Positions 1 to 9,212 of a stretch of DNA of 64,000 bases are shown in pieces. Source of the DNA: Psychrobacter glacincola. GTDB lineage: Bacteria > Pseudomonadota > Gammaproteobacteria > Pseudomonadales > Moraxellaceae. Numbering within the stretch: the first letter of the stretch is position 1; each line of letters begins with the position of its first letter. The stretch lies in NCBI GenBank assembly GCA_001411745.2, contig LIQB01000003.2, forward strand, positions 709,078 through 773,077. The letters are read 5' to 3'. The position numbers and the translations under genes were made by a program. The notes under the pieces were generated by a model, which saw only the letters and a program-made list of their open reading frames with translations, did not search any database and was not told the origin of the DNA.

Positions 1-204
1 AATACGTTCGCTGCGCTCAGGCGGCGTCAGTACAGAACGCTGACTGACAGCTTGATCGTTTTTATCAGTGTTTTTACTATTATTATCAGTCACCTCTATA
101 TCTTGACTGATAGCCATCTCCTGAGCATTTTTGGCTGCTAGCGTTGGCAGGTCATCTTGAGCTTGCCCAAATGACTTTAGCATTCTTGTCAGACTTACCA
201 CCAT
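1..204 (-). CDS. Partial unrecognised protein, N-terminal 68 residues
   Basis: An open frame runs leftward from an ATG at 204 to the window edge with no stop. The start is supported by AAGG six bases upstream of the ATG. The 68 visible residues begin MVVSLTRMLKSFGQ and continue into a polar stretch rich in D, N, S and K, with no signal peptide, membrane segment or motif I recognise. The gene is divergent from argO, with about 146 bp between them. The rest of the gene lies outside the window, so I assign no function. An alternative start is the in-frame ATG at 183. Confidence 0.6.
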   Translation of the reverse strand, partial: MVVSLTRMLKSFGQAQDDLPTLAAKNAQEMAISQDIEVTDNNSKNTDKNDQAVSQRSVLTPPERSERI

Positions 205-350
205 GACCTACCTTGCCCCTCGTCCCGTGCACGCTTATTGCGCTCGTATTGCATAGATTTATCCAATAGCGTATCTTAACAGCTTTTTACCGCGCTGCCA
301 GTAAGCAAAATGTCAACACCTCTCATCCGCCCCATGCTAAGCACACTATT

Positions 351-953
351 ATGAATGCGACCGACTACACCTCTGGATTCTTACTTGGGCTATCGCTCAT
401 CATCGCGATTGGCTCACAAAACGCCTTTGTACTCAAACAAGGACTCAAACGCGAGCACATATTTTTTGTCTGCTTATTTTGCGCGGTCAGTGATGCGCTG
501 TTAATCTCTGCTGGCGTTGGCGGTTTTGGCGCGGTTACGGCGCAATATCCGCAAGTGGTCAATATCGCAAAATTCGCTGGCGTCATATTCTTGCTAGGAT
601 ATGGATTGCAGAGCTTATATGCCAGTGTGCGCGTCACACATGCACTCACCGTCGAGGGACAAGTCGTCACCAGCTTAAAAAAAGCCCTGTTATTATGTTT
701 TGGCTTTACTTGGCTCAACCCACACGTCTACTTAGATACATTGGTACTCGTTGGCATGGTTTCAACGGGTGCTGGTAGTAAGCTGGCATTTGCAGTCGGT
801 GCAGTCAGCGCCTCATTCTTTTTCTTTTTTGCGTTGGGTTATGGGGCGCGATTACTCAAACCATTATTTGCCAAACCAAAAGCGTGGAATATACTCGATG
901 CTTTGGTAGGGATACTCATGTTGTATTTGGCGTGGCATCTGTACCGAAGTTAA
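351..953 (+). CDS. argO: LysE/ArgO-family basic amino acid exporter
   Basis: This 200-residue inner-membrane protein belongs to the LysE/ArgO family, which exports arginine or lysine. It shows the family's N-terminal signature (LSLIIAIGSQNAFVLKQGL, about residues 14-32), then about five or six hydrophobic segments, and the conserved WLNPHVYLDT stretch near residue 120. The length equals the family's usual length. The ATG at 351 begins the family's conserved first helix. A bidirectional hairpin just downstream separates it from the convergent tmm gene. A LysR-type activator (ArgP/LysG) often sits beside such genes; none is visible here. Substrate choice between arginine and lysine cannot be read from sequence alone. 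Confidence 0.88.
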   Translation: MNATDYTSGFLLGLSLIIAIGSQNAFVLKQGLKREHIFFVCLFCAVSDALLISAGVGGFGAVTAQYPQVVNIAKFAGVIFLLGYGLQSLYASVRVTHALTVEGQVVTSLKKALLLCFGFTWLNPHVYLDTLVLVGMVSTGAGSKLAFAVGAVSASFFFFFALGYGARLLKPLFAKPKAWNILDALVGILMLYLAWHLYRS

Positions 954-1026
954 AAATAGCGATAAAGGCAAAATAGGTGATAGGCTAAACCATTAACACA
1001 GCCCCTACATATTAATATAAGAATAA

Positions 1027-1065
1027 AAAAAGCCAAACACATTGTATAAACGCGTTTGGCTTTTT
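1027..1065. terminator. Bidirectional intrinsic terminator between argO and tmm
   Basis: Twelve-base arms AAAAAGCCAAAC (1027-1038) and GTTTGGCTTTTT (1054-1065) form a hairpin with a T-run on either strand. It lies between two convergent genes and can serve both. Confidence 0.85.
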
Positions 1066-1086
1066 GGAATCTGACACTTTTACTAT

Positions 1087-2469
1087 TTACGATACTTTTT
1101 TACGCTTGTTAGGCTTAACGAATGTTAAGTTCAAAAAATGCTCAAGCGAGTCATCAAGGACGTCCAACCAAGGCTCTGGCAACTCAGGCGATAGCGTGCC
1201 TGTTAACGTAGAGCGATACGCCTTTTCTCTAAAGGTCATGATATTATCGGCTTTATCTTTTTGCCATTCTTTTAAGATTTCACCCTGTTTTTCAACTGCA
1301 AATTCTGGATAATCGGTCGCATTGGTTAAATCACGAATATAAGCGGCTTGAAAGTCGATTGAATCGCTGACCGTCACGCACTTCGCATAAGTTGCCAACC
1401 ACTTTTTCTCATCTGCTTCACGGTGTACCAATTCAGGCAATTCGATATCGCCCATCATCACATCGCGTGCATACCATGCTTGAGCGTCAAACATATTAAA
1501 GGTGAAATACTGATCCTGCATACCTAAATAAATGAGCTTTGGGTTTGGCTGCCAGAAAATCCCTTTGTGCAAGTTGGCTGGATATAAGCAGTTATGCGTT
1601 TGCAGACGTAACTCATCGGGCATAAAGGGGAAATGAAACAAATAACCGGTACACATAATAATGGCATCAAATTTTTGGCTGCTACCATCGGCAAAATGCG
1701 CCACATCTTCTTCAAAATGGGTGACCAAAGGCACTTCTTTGATGCCCTCTGGCCAGTCATAGCCAAGCGCTTGCGTGCGATAGCTGATAGTGACTGATTT
1801 GGTGCCATACTTATAGCACTGCGTGCCAATGTCTTCGGCTGAATAACTACTGCCGATGAGCAAAATATCTTCGTCTTTGAACTCTAAGGCGTCACGAAAA
1901 TCATGCGCGTGCAGAATTCGACCGGGGAAAGCTTCTAACCCTTCAAAGTAAGGCATGTTTGGCGTGGAGAAATGACCCGTCGCTACCACGACATAATCAA
2001 ACTCTTCGACTTCTTGCTCATTGGTTTTATGATTCATCACTGTTACGGTGAATTTTTGCGTGTCATCATCGAATGACACCCAACGTACTGGGCATTCAAA
2101 GCGGATGTATTTTTGGATATCTTGCTTATCGATACGCCCCATAATGTAGTCTTTTAGGACTTCACGCGGTGGGTATGAGGGAATCGCTTCACCAAAATGC
2201 TCATCAAACGAATAATCAGCAAATTCTAAGCACTCTTTGGGACCATTAGACCACAAATAACGGTACATACTACCGTGAACAGGCTCACCATTTCTGTCTA
2301 ATCCTGTGCGCCAGCTATAGTTCCACATGCCACCAATAGCGTTTTGCTTTTCATAACACACTATCTCAGGTAAGTTCTTTGCGCCAGCCAAACGAGCTGC
2401 TTCAAAAGCGCGTAATTGTGCTAAACCACTTGGACCTGCACCTAAAATAGCAATTCTTTTATTACTCAA
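1087..2469 (-). CDS. tmm: Trimethylamine monooxygenase, bacterial FMO type
   Basis: This 460-residue flavoprotein resembles bacterial flavin-containing monooxygenases of the Tmm type, which oxidise trimethylamine to its N-oxide with NADPH and oxygen, and can oxidise other amines and indole. FAD-binding GAGPSG is at residues 10-15, the FMO signature FPGRILHAHDF at 181-191 and the NADPH-binding GSSYSA at 206-211. The SNG motif (Asn75), matching the oxygen-handling Asn of the Methylophaga enzyme, is present, as is a Tyr at 209. Length is that of the family. Translation starts at TTG (2469) with AGGAGT six bases upstream; no nearer ATG fits. No TMA transporter or TMAO demethylase gene is adjacent, so the physiological role (osmolyte or nitrogen use) stays open. 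Confidence 0.87.
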   Translation of the reverse strand: MSNKRIAILGAGPSGLAQLRAFEAARLAGAKNLPEIVCYEKQNAIGGMWNYSWRTGLDRNGEPVHGSMYRYLWSNGPKECLEFADYSFDEHFGEAIPSYPPREVLKDYIMGRIDKQDIQKYIRFECPVRWVSFDDDTQKFTVTVMNHKTNEQEVEEFDYVVVATGHFSTPNMPYFEGLEAFPGRILHAHDFRDALEFKDEDILLIGSSYSAEDIGTQCYKYGTKSVTISYRTQALGYDWPEGIKEVPLVTHFEEDVAHFADGSSQKFDAIIMCTGYLFHFPFMPDELRLQTHNCLYPANLHKGIFWQPNPKLIYLGMQDQYFTFNMFDAQAWYARDVMMGDIELPELVHREADEKKWLATYAKCVTVSDSIDFQAAYIRDLTNATDYPEFAVEKQGEILKEWQKDKADNIMTFREKAYRSTLTGTLSPELPEPWLDVLDDSLEHFLNLTFVKPNKRKKVS

Positions 2470-2762
2470 GACTAACTCCTATGATAATAGTTGTCTGTCC
2501 ACTGTAACATATTTTTATGAATGGTGTTTTTTCGAATACTTTTGGTGATTAATTGGCCATAGCTTAAGACATGACTATTCTCCAAAAATGGCTTCTAACC
2601 GAATCTTTGGTGCTTAAATTTGATATGAGTTAGCACATACTTTTCATTAGGACGTATTAAACATTCATAAATCAGCACTGTCAGTGCTAGAGTTGAATAC
2701 ACAACACGCCCATTGAGGAATAAATCAAAAAACTGACGGACAAACATAAGGTAGCAGCGTCA

Positions 2763-3404
2763 TTACACTAAATCAGGAAATAAAGTGCGTAAGCCATTAA
2801 CGATAATTTCGATAGAAACTGCCGCCAATAACATCCCCATAATTCGGCTCATAATGTTCAATCCAGTATCACCCAGCAAGCGACTGATACGACCTGCCGC
2901 CATCAGTGCTAGATAGCAAAACAGACTGATAAATAAACCAGCAATCAATATGGCAGATACTTGCAAAATACCAGAGACTTGTGAAGAATAAATAATCACC
3001 GTCGAGATACCGCCCGGTCCAATCATCATTGGAATAGCGATAGGCACAACCGCTGCAGCCATGGTGGGCGGCGCGTCTTGTACATGGTCAACATCGAAGT
3101 TTTCTTGATCGGGCTTCACGGGATTACCGTCGCCATTCATCATATTAAGAGCAATCAAAAACACCAAGATACCACCTGCCAGCTGAAACGAGCCGATAGA
3201 AATACCAAGTGCTTTTAGTAGTGTCTCGCCTGCTACCGTAAAGAAACTAATAGTGATAAAAATCGTCAAACAAGCAACACGCGCCACTTTGCGTCGATTA
3301 TTCATCGAATAACCACGGGTCAAATCCAAAAATAACGTCAAAGCGCTAAAGGGATTAATCAGTACCATAAAGGCTAAGATTATCTTGATGATTTCAGTAT
3401 TCAC
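2763..3404 (-). CDS. MarC-family integral membrane protein
   Basis: A 213-residue protein of the MarC (UPF0056) family with about six membrane segments. The family's opening (FMVLINPFSALTLFLDLT, residues 12-29) and the PIAIPMMIGPGGISTVI stretch near residues 121-137 are both present. The polar loop between segments 3 and 4 (GDGNPVKPDQENFDVDHVQ) is expected to be soluble. Despite the name, MarC proteins have no proven role in antibiotic resistance and their substrate is unknown. The gene stands alone, 293 bp upstream of tmm on the same strand; that spacer contains the tmm promoter region and a short palindrome at 2674-2688. Confidence 0.85.
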   Translation of the reverse strand: MNTEIIKIILAFMVLINPFSALTLFLDLTRGYSMNNRRKVARVACLTIFITISFFTVAGETLLKALGISIGSFQLAGGILVFLIALNMMNGDGNPVKPDQENFDVDHVQDAPPTMAAAVVPIAIPMMIGPGGISTVIIYSSQVSGILQVSAILIAGLFISLFCYLALMAAGRISRLLGDTGLNIMSRIMGMLLAAVSIEIIVNGLRTLFPDLV

Positions 3405-3696
3405 TGAGCGCTCGCTTGTCTATTAGTCAAATCGGGCAAAAAGATAAGGTCATCGTGCGAGTGCAACGATGACCCAATAGATGGTTAACAATAACTTTGT
3501 AGTTTATATTGTATCATAGGCAGATAAGCTAATTAAATCATTAACTTTGCTTACCTTTCTGACAGCAGACTATCAACGAAAATAGAGGCTCAACATTGAC
3601 CTATCAGCCACTATTTGGCGGGTAAAAAACCTCATAAAGCTTAATCGCTAAAACAGGTATGTGAAGACAGGCAGGTAAAGACAGCCATATTGAAAA

Positions 3697-4557
3697 TCAT
3701 GCGCTAAAATCAAGACCGATATCTAATGCCGTGGTACTGTGCGTCAAATAACCCATGGCAATAAAATCAACACCCGTTTTTGCTGCTGCTTGCACCGTTT
3801 CAGGGGTAATACCGCCTGAAGCTTCTGTTCTCGCGCGACCTTTACACATCGCTACTGCCTGCGCTAGCATTTCAGGGGACATATTATCTAATAGCACCAA
3901 GCTCACGCCAGCGTCTAATGCCTGCTCTAGTTGCGCTAAAGTATCGACTTCTACTTCGATGGGAATTAAATGCCCAGCGAAGTTTTGGGCTTGTTTAATC
4001 GCAGTCTTTATATCACCAGCGATAGCAATATGATTGTCTTTGATTAAAATAGCATCATCCAGTCCCAGACGATGGTTGCGCCCGCCGCCGCAGCGTACCG
4101 CGTATTTTTGTACAATGCGCAAGCCTGGAATGGTCTTACGTGTACAAGTAATTTGCGCAGGATAGTTTGCCACACTATCTACAATTTTTCTGGTATCTGT
4201 CGCAATGCCACTCAAGTGGGTCATAAAATTGAGCGCGGTACGTTCTGCTGTCAGTAAATGGCGCGCATTACCACGCACACTAGCCAAGACTGTACCTGCA
4301 TCAACCCATTCACCATCAGCAACTTGAGCCACAAACTCAATCTGAGGATCAACCATGGCAAACGATAAACGTGCCAAATCCATACCACATATCACGCCTG
4401 CTTGCCGCGCTTTAATCTCTAGCTTCGCTTGCATATCGGTTGGAATGGTGGCTTGTGATGTGACATCTCCGCGTCTGCCCAAATCCTCAGTTAGCGCAGC
4501 TTCAACCAAAGGTCTAAGCAATACATCATCCAATGCTGGTTCTTTTTTAACTGTCAT
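3697..4557 (-). CDS. nadC: Nicotinate-nucleotide pyrophosphorylase (carboxylating)
   Basis: NadC transfers phosphoribose from PRPP to quinolinate and decarboxylates it to give nicotinate mononucleotide, the third step of de novo NAD synthesis. The 286-residue length is normal. Visible motifs are the ERTALNFMTHLSGIAT helix, the substrate-binding TRKTIPGLR and GGGRNHRLGL segments with their basic residues, IKDNH, and the C-terminal EASGGI barrel strand. It is transcribed alone, away from nadA-nadB, but its promoter carries the same inverted-repeat operator as nadA (4602-4622), so both arms of the pathway are likely co-regulated by the neighbouring nadQ product. Confidence 0.96.
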   Translation of the reverse strand: MTVKKEPALDDVLLRPLVEAALTEDLGRRGDVTSQATIPTDMQAKLEIKARQAGVICGMDLARLSFAMVDPQIEFVAQVADGEWVDAGTVLASVRGNARHLLTAERTALNFMTHLSGIATDTRKIVDSVANYPAQITCTRKTIPGLRIVQKYAVRCGGGRNHRLGLDDAILIKDNHIAIAGDIKTAIKQAQNFAGHLIPIEVEVDTLAQLEQALDAGVSLVLLDNMSPEMLAQAVAMCKGRARTEASGGITPETVQAAAKTGVDFIAMGYLTHSTTALDIGLDFSA

Positions 4558-4601
4558 CTTTAACCCTTAAATAAACGTGGCGTTCATATATGCTTATGCA
4601 A

Positions 4602-4622
4602 TTAAACTCAAAATGAGCATAA
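4602..4622 (-). promoter_or_regulatory. Probable NadQ operator over the nadC promoter
   Basis: An imperfect inverted repeat: arms TTAAACTCA and TGAGCATAA around an AAA spacer, differing from the perfect nadA site at two positions of one arm. On the minus strand it overlaps and directly follows a promoter made of TTGCGA (4650-4645), a 17-bp spacer and TATATT (4627-4622), about 45 bp before the nadC start. Binding here would block RNA polymerase. Seen: the repeat and hexamers. Inferred: the regulator. Confidence 0.75.
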
Positions 4623-4727
4623 ATATAGCGTAAAGTTAACAGCCTCGCAAGGAACCGTCATCATTTTGGGCAGCCGACAGGGTTTTATAGTCATAAAAAT
4701 AAAGATAGCAAGGTAGTCTATTAACTC

Positions 4728-5816
4728 CTATTTACGCTTAGGCAACTTACTATCCATCAATAAGCTTTGTAGTTCAATATCATGACGAAATCGATAAAGC
4801 TTGGCAGGGCGACCACGTTGGGCACTACTACTCTGCCCTGTCTCCATCACAAGTTTTTGTGAATCTAGCAAACGACGGAAATTTTGCTTGTGCAAGCGCA
4901 CTCCTGAGAGCGCTTCTACGCTTTGTTGTAATTGTGACAAGGTAAATACATCTGGCATCAAGCCAAAAATAAGCGGTCGGTACTCAATTTTGGCACGCAG
5001 CCGTGAAATAGCCGTTGCAATCACTCGGCGATGATCATAATACATTGGCACCCCAATGAGCTGTGACCAGTTTTCAGGTAGCTTATTTTGATGGCTCGGT
5101 TGGTGAGCACTTTGATGAACGCTTTGATGATTCATTGAATAGCTGGGTGGATAGTTTGGTGCTTCCGGTATCAGTCCCGCTTCATACAGCATCTCATAGC
5201 GCAGTAACACATGCTCAGCGACCCACTCTCTATTTTCATAATGCTCATATGCTGTGTATTCATTATCCGCATTTTCACTTGTGGGCATATCACCCACTAA
5301 GAGCGCTTCACTTACACCCCAACATAAACCAATACGCTGACGGCGGCGCTGCTGGATGCCTGAATCTTTAGAGCTATCTGCCCAGCTCAATAATGCTGGC
5401 ACAATATTGTTCATAATGATGCTAGGTATGCCATCCAAATGATTTTCCCAAGGAAAGTAATCATACCAATCGCGCCACAATGCTTGGCTTTGTAACTGCG
5501 GCGTTTGTGTCTCTTGCACCAGTCCCAAATAGCTCACGTAGACCAGTGCATGACCATCAACGTTGCGCCTATTGGTATCGACAAAGGTGTATAGCTGCTC
5601 CAAATAACCAAGTGGTTGCTGTGTTTGCTCCTCAACCCATTGGCGCACACCTGCTTGCAAGGAACGATGCAACGGCATCAATGGACCATTGGGTAACAGC
5701 TTCCCTTGATCAACGGTTAAGACCCGAGCGGTATGCTCAGTAATGGCGACTAGCACGGCGACAACTTCTGTGGTGCCACTACCTTGCTGATGCGCATGTG
5801 AATAAGACAACGTCAT
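4728..5816 (-). CDS. nadQ: NadQ-type Nudix-winged-helix regulator of NAD synthesis
   Basis: The 362-residue protein joins an N-terminal Nudix-like domain (about residues 15-150) to a C-terminal winged helix (about 288-345). The stretches LHRSLQAGVRQWVEEQT, LGYLEQLYTF and DWYDYFPWENH match what I recall of the NadQ/COG4111 regulators of nad genes; the catalytic Nudix box is degenerate, so ligand binding rather than hydrolysis is expected. A His/Gln-rich linker of repeated four-residue units lies at 230-243, making the protein longer than usual. The gene sits between nadC and nadA, each of which has a matching operator. The ligand (NAD or an adenylated intermediate) is inferred from the family. 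NrtR is the closest alternative family. Confidence 0.78.
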   Translation of the reverse strand: MTLSYSHAHQQGSGTTEVVAVLVAITEHTARVLTVDQGKLLPNGPLMPLHRSLQAGVRQWVEEQTQQPLGYLEQLYTFVDTNRRNVDGHALVYVSYLGLVQETQTPQLQSQALWRDWYDYFPWENHLDGIPSIIMNNIVPALLSWADSSKDSGIQQRRRQRIGLCWGVSEALLVGDMPTSENADNEYTAYEHYENREWVAEHVLLRYEMLYEAGLIPEAPNYPPSYSMNHQSVHQSAHQPSHQNKLPENWSQLIGVPMYYDHRRVIATAISRLRAKIEYRPLIFGLMPDVFTLSQLQQSVEALSGVRLHKQNFRRLLDSQKLVMETGQSSSAQRGRPAKLYRFRHDIELQSLLMDSKLPKRK

Positions 5817-5949
5817 GACTTTAGTGATTACCTTTTATTTTAATTATTAAATAAAGCTCAACTGCTAAGCTGTTGACCATTTGCTCAGTATAGCTTGAAT
5901 CAACGATTATCATAGTTCGTGGTTGTAATTATATAAAATGAGTCTTTAT

Positions 5950-5978
5950 AAATCATAAATGTACAAATCATAAATGTA
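5950..5978 (+). repeat. Two direct repeats upstream of the nadA promoter
   Basis: The 14-base unit AAATCATAAATGTA occurs at 5950-5963 and again at 5965-5978, a 15-bp period. It lies just upstream of the nadA -35 hexamer in the nadQ/nadA divergent spacer. It could be a second regulator site or chance in AT-rich DNA. Confidence 0.55.
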
Positions 5979-5994
5979 TAAAAAATACTTGTGT

Positions 5995-6015
5995 TTATGC
6001 TCAAAATGAGCATAA
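5995..6015 (+). promoter_or_regulatory. Probable NadQ operator inside the nadA promoter
   Basis: A perfect inverted repeat: TTATGCTCA (5995-6003), spacer AAA, TGAGCATAA (6007-6015). It fills the 16-bp spacer between TTGTGT (5989-5994) and CATAAT (6011-6016) and overlaps the latter, the classic position for a repressor. A degenerate copy lies over the nadC promoter. The nadA start is about 85 bp downstream. Confidence 0.82.
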
Positions 6016-6101
6016 TTAAAACATCTGACTAGCCAGCGATATTAATTGACTTATTTTTAGCGGCATATTGCTTGTCGTTACTGCCTAAAAGGTTTGCATC
6101 T

Positions 6102-7241
6102 ATGAAAACTTATCCTTACGACGCGCCCATCATGAGTAATGACAATCGCATTGCCACTCAAATGAATATCGAATATGCCAAAGCTAAAATGCCAGCAGAC
6201 TTGCCGCGTGCTGAACGTCTCACAGTCGAGGAAAACATTAAACAGCTATTAAAAGCGCATAATGCAGTATTGGTCGCCCATTATTATGTCGACCCCTTTA
6301 TTCAGGATTTGGCATTGGCAACGGGCGGCTGTGTGGGTGATTCGCTGGAGATGGCACGCTTTGGGCAAGCGCATAGCGCCCAGACCTTAGTGGTCGCTGG
6401 CGTCCGCTTTATGGGTGAGTCGGCGAAAATCTTAAGTATGGAAAAAACAGTACTGATGCCAGACCTAGAAGCCGAGTGTTCGCTTGATTTGGGCTGCCCT
6501 GCTGACGAGTTTTCCGCATTTTGTGATGCTCACCCTGAGCGTACAGTCGTCGTTTACGCCAATACCAGCGCCGCTGTAAAAGCCCGTGCCGACTGGGTAG
6601 TGACGTCATCCATTGGCATCGATATCATTCGCCATTTACATGCGAATGGTGAAAAAATTATTTGGGGGCCTGATCGCCATTTAGGTAAATATATTGCTGC
6701 TGAGACTGGCGCAGATATGCTGCTTTGGCAAGGCTCGTGCCTCGTACATAATGAGTTTAAGGCGACCGAGCTGATTCAATTAAAAGAGGATCATCCAGAG
6801 GCCAAAGTATTAGTGCATCCTGAATCCCCTGATAGCGTGGTGGCGCTGGCCGACGTGGTTGGTTCTACCAGCAAGCTATTACAATCAACTTATGAGATGG
6901 ATGCCGATACATTTATCGTAGCTACCGACTTGGGCATCTTGCATGAGATGCAAAAGCGCTCGCCAAATAAACGTTTCTTAGCCGCGCCGACGGCTGGTGA
7001 AAGCGCCAGTTGTAAGAGTTGTGCGTTTTGCCCATGGATGGCAATGAATGGTCTAAAAGGTATTGAACAGTGCTTGACGCAGCGCAGCGGTGAAGTTTTG
7101 ATGACGCCTGAGCTGGCAGCTGCAGCTAGAAAGCCACTACAACGTATGCTTGATTTTGCAGAGTCGCAAAAACGGCGCGTAGCAGCAAGTGGCGATATCG
7201 TCAAAGACCGCGCGCTATTTGCCAATGTCGGGGCTGCCTAA
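6102..7241 (+). CDS. nadA: Quinolinate synthase
   Basis: NadA condenses iminoaspartate with dihydroxyacetone phosphate to quinolinate using a 4Fe-4S cluster. The 379-residue product shows [13 protein letters not shown] near the N terminus, MGESAKIL, and three cluster-type cysteines in [15 protein letters not shown] and [13 protein letters not shown], the last being the family hallmark. I chose the ATG at 6102, preceded by AAAAGG nine bases upstream; an in-frame TTG at 6072 would add ten residues and has no ribosome site. Two bases separate the nadA stop from the nadB start, so the pair is an operon, controlled by the operator at 5995-6015. Confidence 0.95.
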   Translation: MKTYPYDAPIMSNDNRIATQMNIEYAKAKMPADLPRAERLTVEENIKQLLKAHNAVLVAHYYVDPFIQDLALATGGCVGDSLEMARFGQAHSAQTLVVAGVRFMGESAKILSMEKTVLMPDLEAECSLDLGCPADEFSAFCDAHPERTVVVYANTSAAVKARADWVVTSSIGIDIIRHLHANGEKIIWGPDRHLGKYIAAETGADMLLWQGSCLVHNEFKATELIQLKEDHPEAKVLVHPESPDSVVALADVVGSTSKLLQSTYEMDADTFIVATDLGILHEMQKRSPNKRFLAAPTAGESASCKSCAFCPWMAMNGLKGIEQCLTQRSGEVLMTPELAAAARKPLQRMLDFAESQKRRVAASGDIVKDRALFANVGAA

Positions 7242-7242
7242 T

Positions 7243-9135
7243 ATGAGCGCGGCATTTACAGCGGAATCATTAGGTCTCGACAGCCCTGCTGCTATGGTAC
7301 AAACTGACGTACTTATCATTGGCGCGGGATTAGCAGGCTTAAGTACGGCTCTAGCATTACCAAAATCGCTGAATATTACTGTATTGAGCAAAGCCGCCTT
7401 AGAAATTTGCTCCAGTCATTATGCCCAAGGTGGCATCGCGGCAAGCTTGGATAAAGAGGACTCTGTCGCTGACCATATCGCTGATACCCTAATCGCTGGC
7501 GCAGGGTTATGCGAAGCTAATAATACCAGGCGCATTTTAAGTGCCGGGCAACAGGCAGTGCAATGGTTATGTGAGCAAGGCGTGCCTTTTACGCAGATAC
7601 CGCAAGAAGATAATGCAAAACCTTTCACCAAACTACAAACTGCTGACTTACATTTAACCAAAGAAGGCGGGCATGGTTGCAGGCGGGTTGCACATGCGGA
7701 TGATGCGACTGGTCGACACATTATGGAAGCCTTGACTATAAAAGCGCAAGCCGCTGCCCATATCACTATTTTGCCTGATCATGAAGCGCTGAGCCTTTTA
7801 ACAGACAGTGCCAATCCAAATAAGCAATGCCAAGGGGCGCAAATTTTTGATCATAATAATCAACGACAACTGACTTTTTATAGTCGCGCAGTCGTACTGG
7901 CTAGTGGTGGCATGGGTCAATTATTTAAGCGTGCTAGTGCTCCGAACGTCTGTGTCGGCGATGGGGTTATGATGGCTTGGCAAGTGGGCTGCCGCTTGGC
8001 TAATTTGGAATTTATTCAATTTCACCCGACTGGCTTAGCCTTAGATGACAGTAGCTTTCTGATATCTGAAGCACTACGTGGCGAAGGTGGGCGGCTATAT
8101 TGTCCGCAAACGGGCAAACGTTTTATGCTCGATGTTGATAAGCGTGCAGAGCTGGCTCCAAGAGATATCGTCGCCCGTGCCATCGCTGAGCAAATTAATA
8201 AGAATGGACTTGGCTACGTCAATCTTGATGTTAGTCACTTGCCAGCAGAATTTTTGCAAGAGCATTTCCCGCAGATTTATCAAACATTATTCAACCTCGG
8301 CATTGATATGACTAGGGAATCTATCCCCGTTGCCCCTACCGCTCACTATAGCTGCGGCGGTGTAGTGACGTCTGCTAATGGTTTGACCGATGTGGCAGGG
8401 CTTTATGCTGCTGGTGAGGTTGCTTATACAGGTCTACATGGAGCAAACCGCTTAGCTAGTAATTCACTTTTGGAGTGCGTAGTAGTTGGGCGCAATATCG
8501 CTACGGACTTGCCGCGCTATTTAGCATCAATAGAAACGTTAGAAACGACTTTACCTCATGCTAATTTAAACAAATTAATCCATGATACGTGGATAGCGCC
8601 AACGCTTAAAGATAGTCAGCGCATTACTTTGCCATCGTCTACTGAATATGAAAGCTATACTAATCATAACGTCAATATAAATGCTGACACCACTGGAATA
8701 ACCGCAGAACTAAAAGCTTTGATGACCTCCCATATGGGCATTACTCGTGATGCTCAGCAGTTAGAACAAGCACTTTTACAAATACAACAATGGCAACAAC
8801 AGCTTAACTGCTACGACTCTAATCAACTAAGCATCTATAATAAAGACAACGCTACTATTTTGAATGAGCTGCCTTACTTTCAATTAGCACGACAATTACA
8901 ATTAGCCACGTTGGTTATTCAATCAGCTTATCAGCGTTATGAGAGTCGCGGTGGTCACTATCGTCAAGACTATCCACATTTGGCAACCACACCTCGAACC
9001 AGTGTGCTTGCGCCCTTATCGAAGTTGAGAGAAGGTGACAAAACAGGCAGCAGAGAGGGTGGCATTGATTGGCTGCTTCAGCCTATAATCGATGACACAG
9101 AGGCTAGAGTGGTAAATACAGTTGTTAACATCTAA
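7243..9135 (+). CDS. nadB: L-aspartate oxidase
   Basis: NadB oxidises L-aspartate to iminoaspartate, feeding NadA. It is an FAD flavoprotein of the succinate dehydrogenase fold. Seen are the dinucleotide motif IIGAGLAGLSTAL, SSHYAQGGIAA, the HPTGLAL and R-GEGGRLY stretches, and the long signature YSCGGV...AGEVAYTGLHG..RLASNSLLE. At 630 residues it is longer than the usual 530-540; the extra length lies in the C-terminal helical domain (about residues 450-510 and the tail). The ATG at 7243 follows the nadA stop by one base, which settles the start over upstream in-frame codons lying inside nadA. Confidence 0.95.
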   Translation: MSAAFTAESLGLDSPAAMVQTDVLIIGAGLAGLSTALALPKSLNITVLSKAALEICSSHYAQGGIAASLDKEDSVADHIADTLIAGAGLCEANNTRRILSAGQQAVQWLCEQGVPFTQIPQEDNAKPFTKLQTADLHLTKEGGHGCRRVAHADDATGRHIMEALTIKAQAAAHITILPDHEALSLLTDSANPNKQCQGAQIFDHNNQRQLTFYSRAVVLASGGMGQLFKRASAPNVCVGDGVMMAWQVGCRLANLEFIQFHPTGLALDDSSFLISEALRGEGGRLYCPQTGKRFMLDVDKRAELAPRDIVARAIAEQINKNGLGYVNLDVSHLPAEFLQEHFPQIYQTLFNLGIDMTRESIPVAPTAHYSCGGVVTSANGLTDVAGLYAAGEVAYTGLHGANRLASNSLLECVVVGRNIATDLPRYLASIETLETTLPHANLNKLIHDTWIAPTLKDSQRITLPSSTEYESYTNHNVNINADTTGITAELKALMTSHMGITRDAQQLEQALLQIQQWQQQLNCYDSNQLSIYNKDNATILNELPYFQLARQLQLATLVIQSAYQRYESRGGHYRQDYPHLATTPRTSVLAPLSKLREGDKTGSREGGIDWLLQPIIDDTEARVVNTVVNI

Positions 9136-9212
9136 CAGCAATTGGAAGCTGCCACTTTAGCCATGAAAAATGGTAACTTGCCGTTCTTTATTGACCTTGA
9201 AGTGCTAAAAAT

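Noticed and set aside
365..718. 117-residue frame on the minus strand inside argO
   Set aside because: It is the antisense of a clear exporter gene and has no ribosome site or family feature.
2674..2688. AGCACTG/CAGTGCT palindrome taken as the marC terminator
   Set aside because: No T-run follows on the minus strand and it lies upstream of neither gene's end in the expected place; left as a short palindrome.
6072..6101. TTG start for nadA ten codons upstream
   Set aside because: No ribosome site precedes it; AAAAGG is correctly placed for the ATG at 6102.
7189..7242. Longer nadB start inside nadA
   Set aside because: The extra 18 residues lie in the nadA frame region and the ATG at 7243 begins just after the nadA stop.
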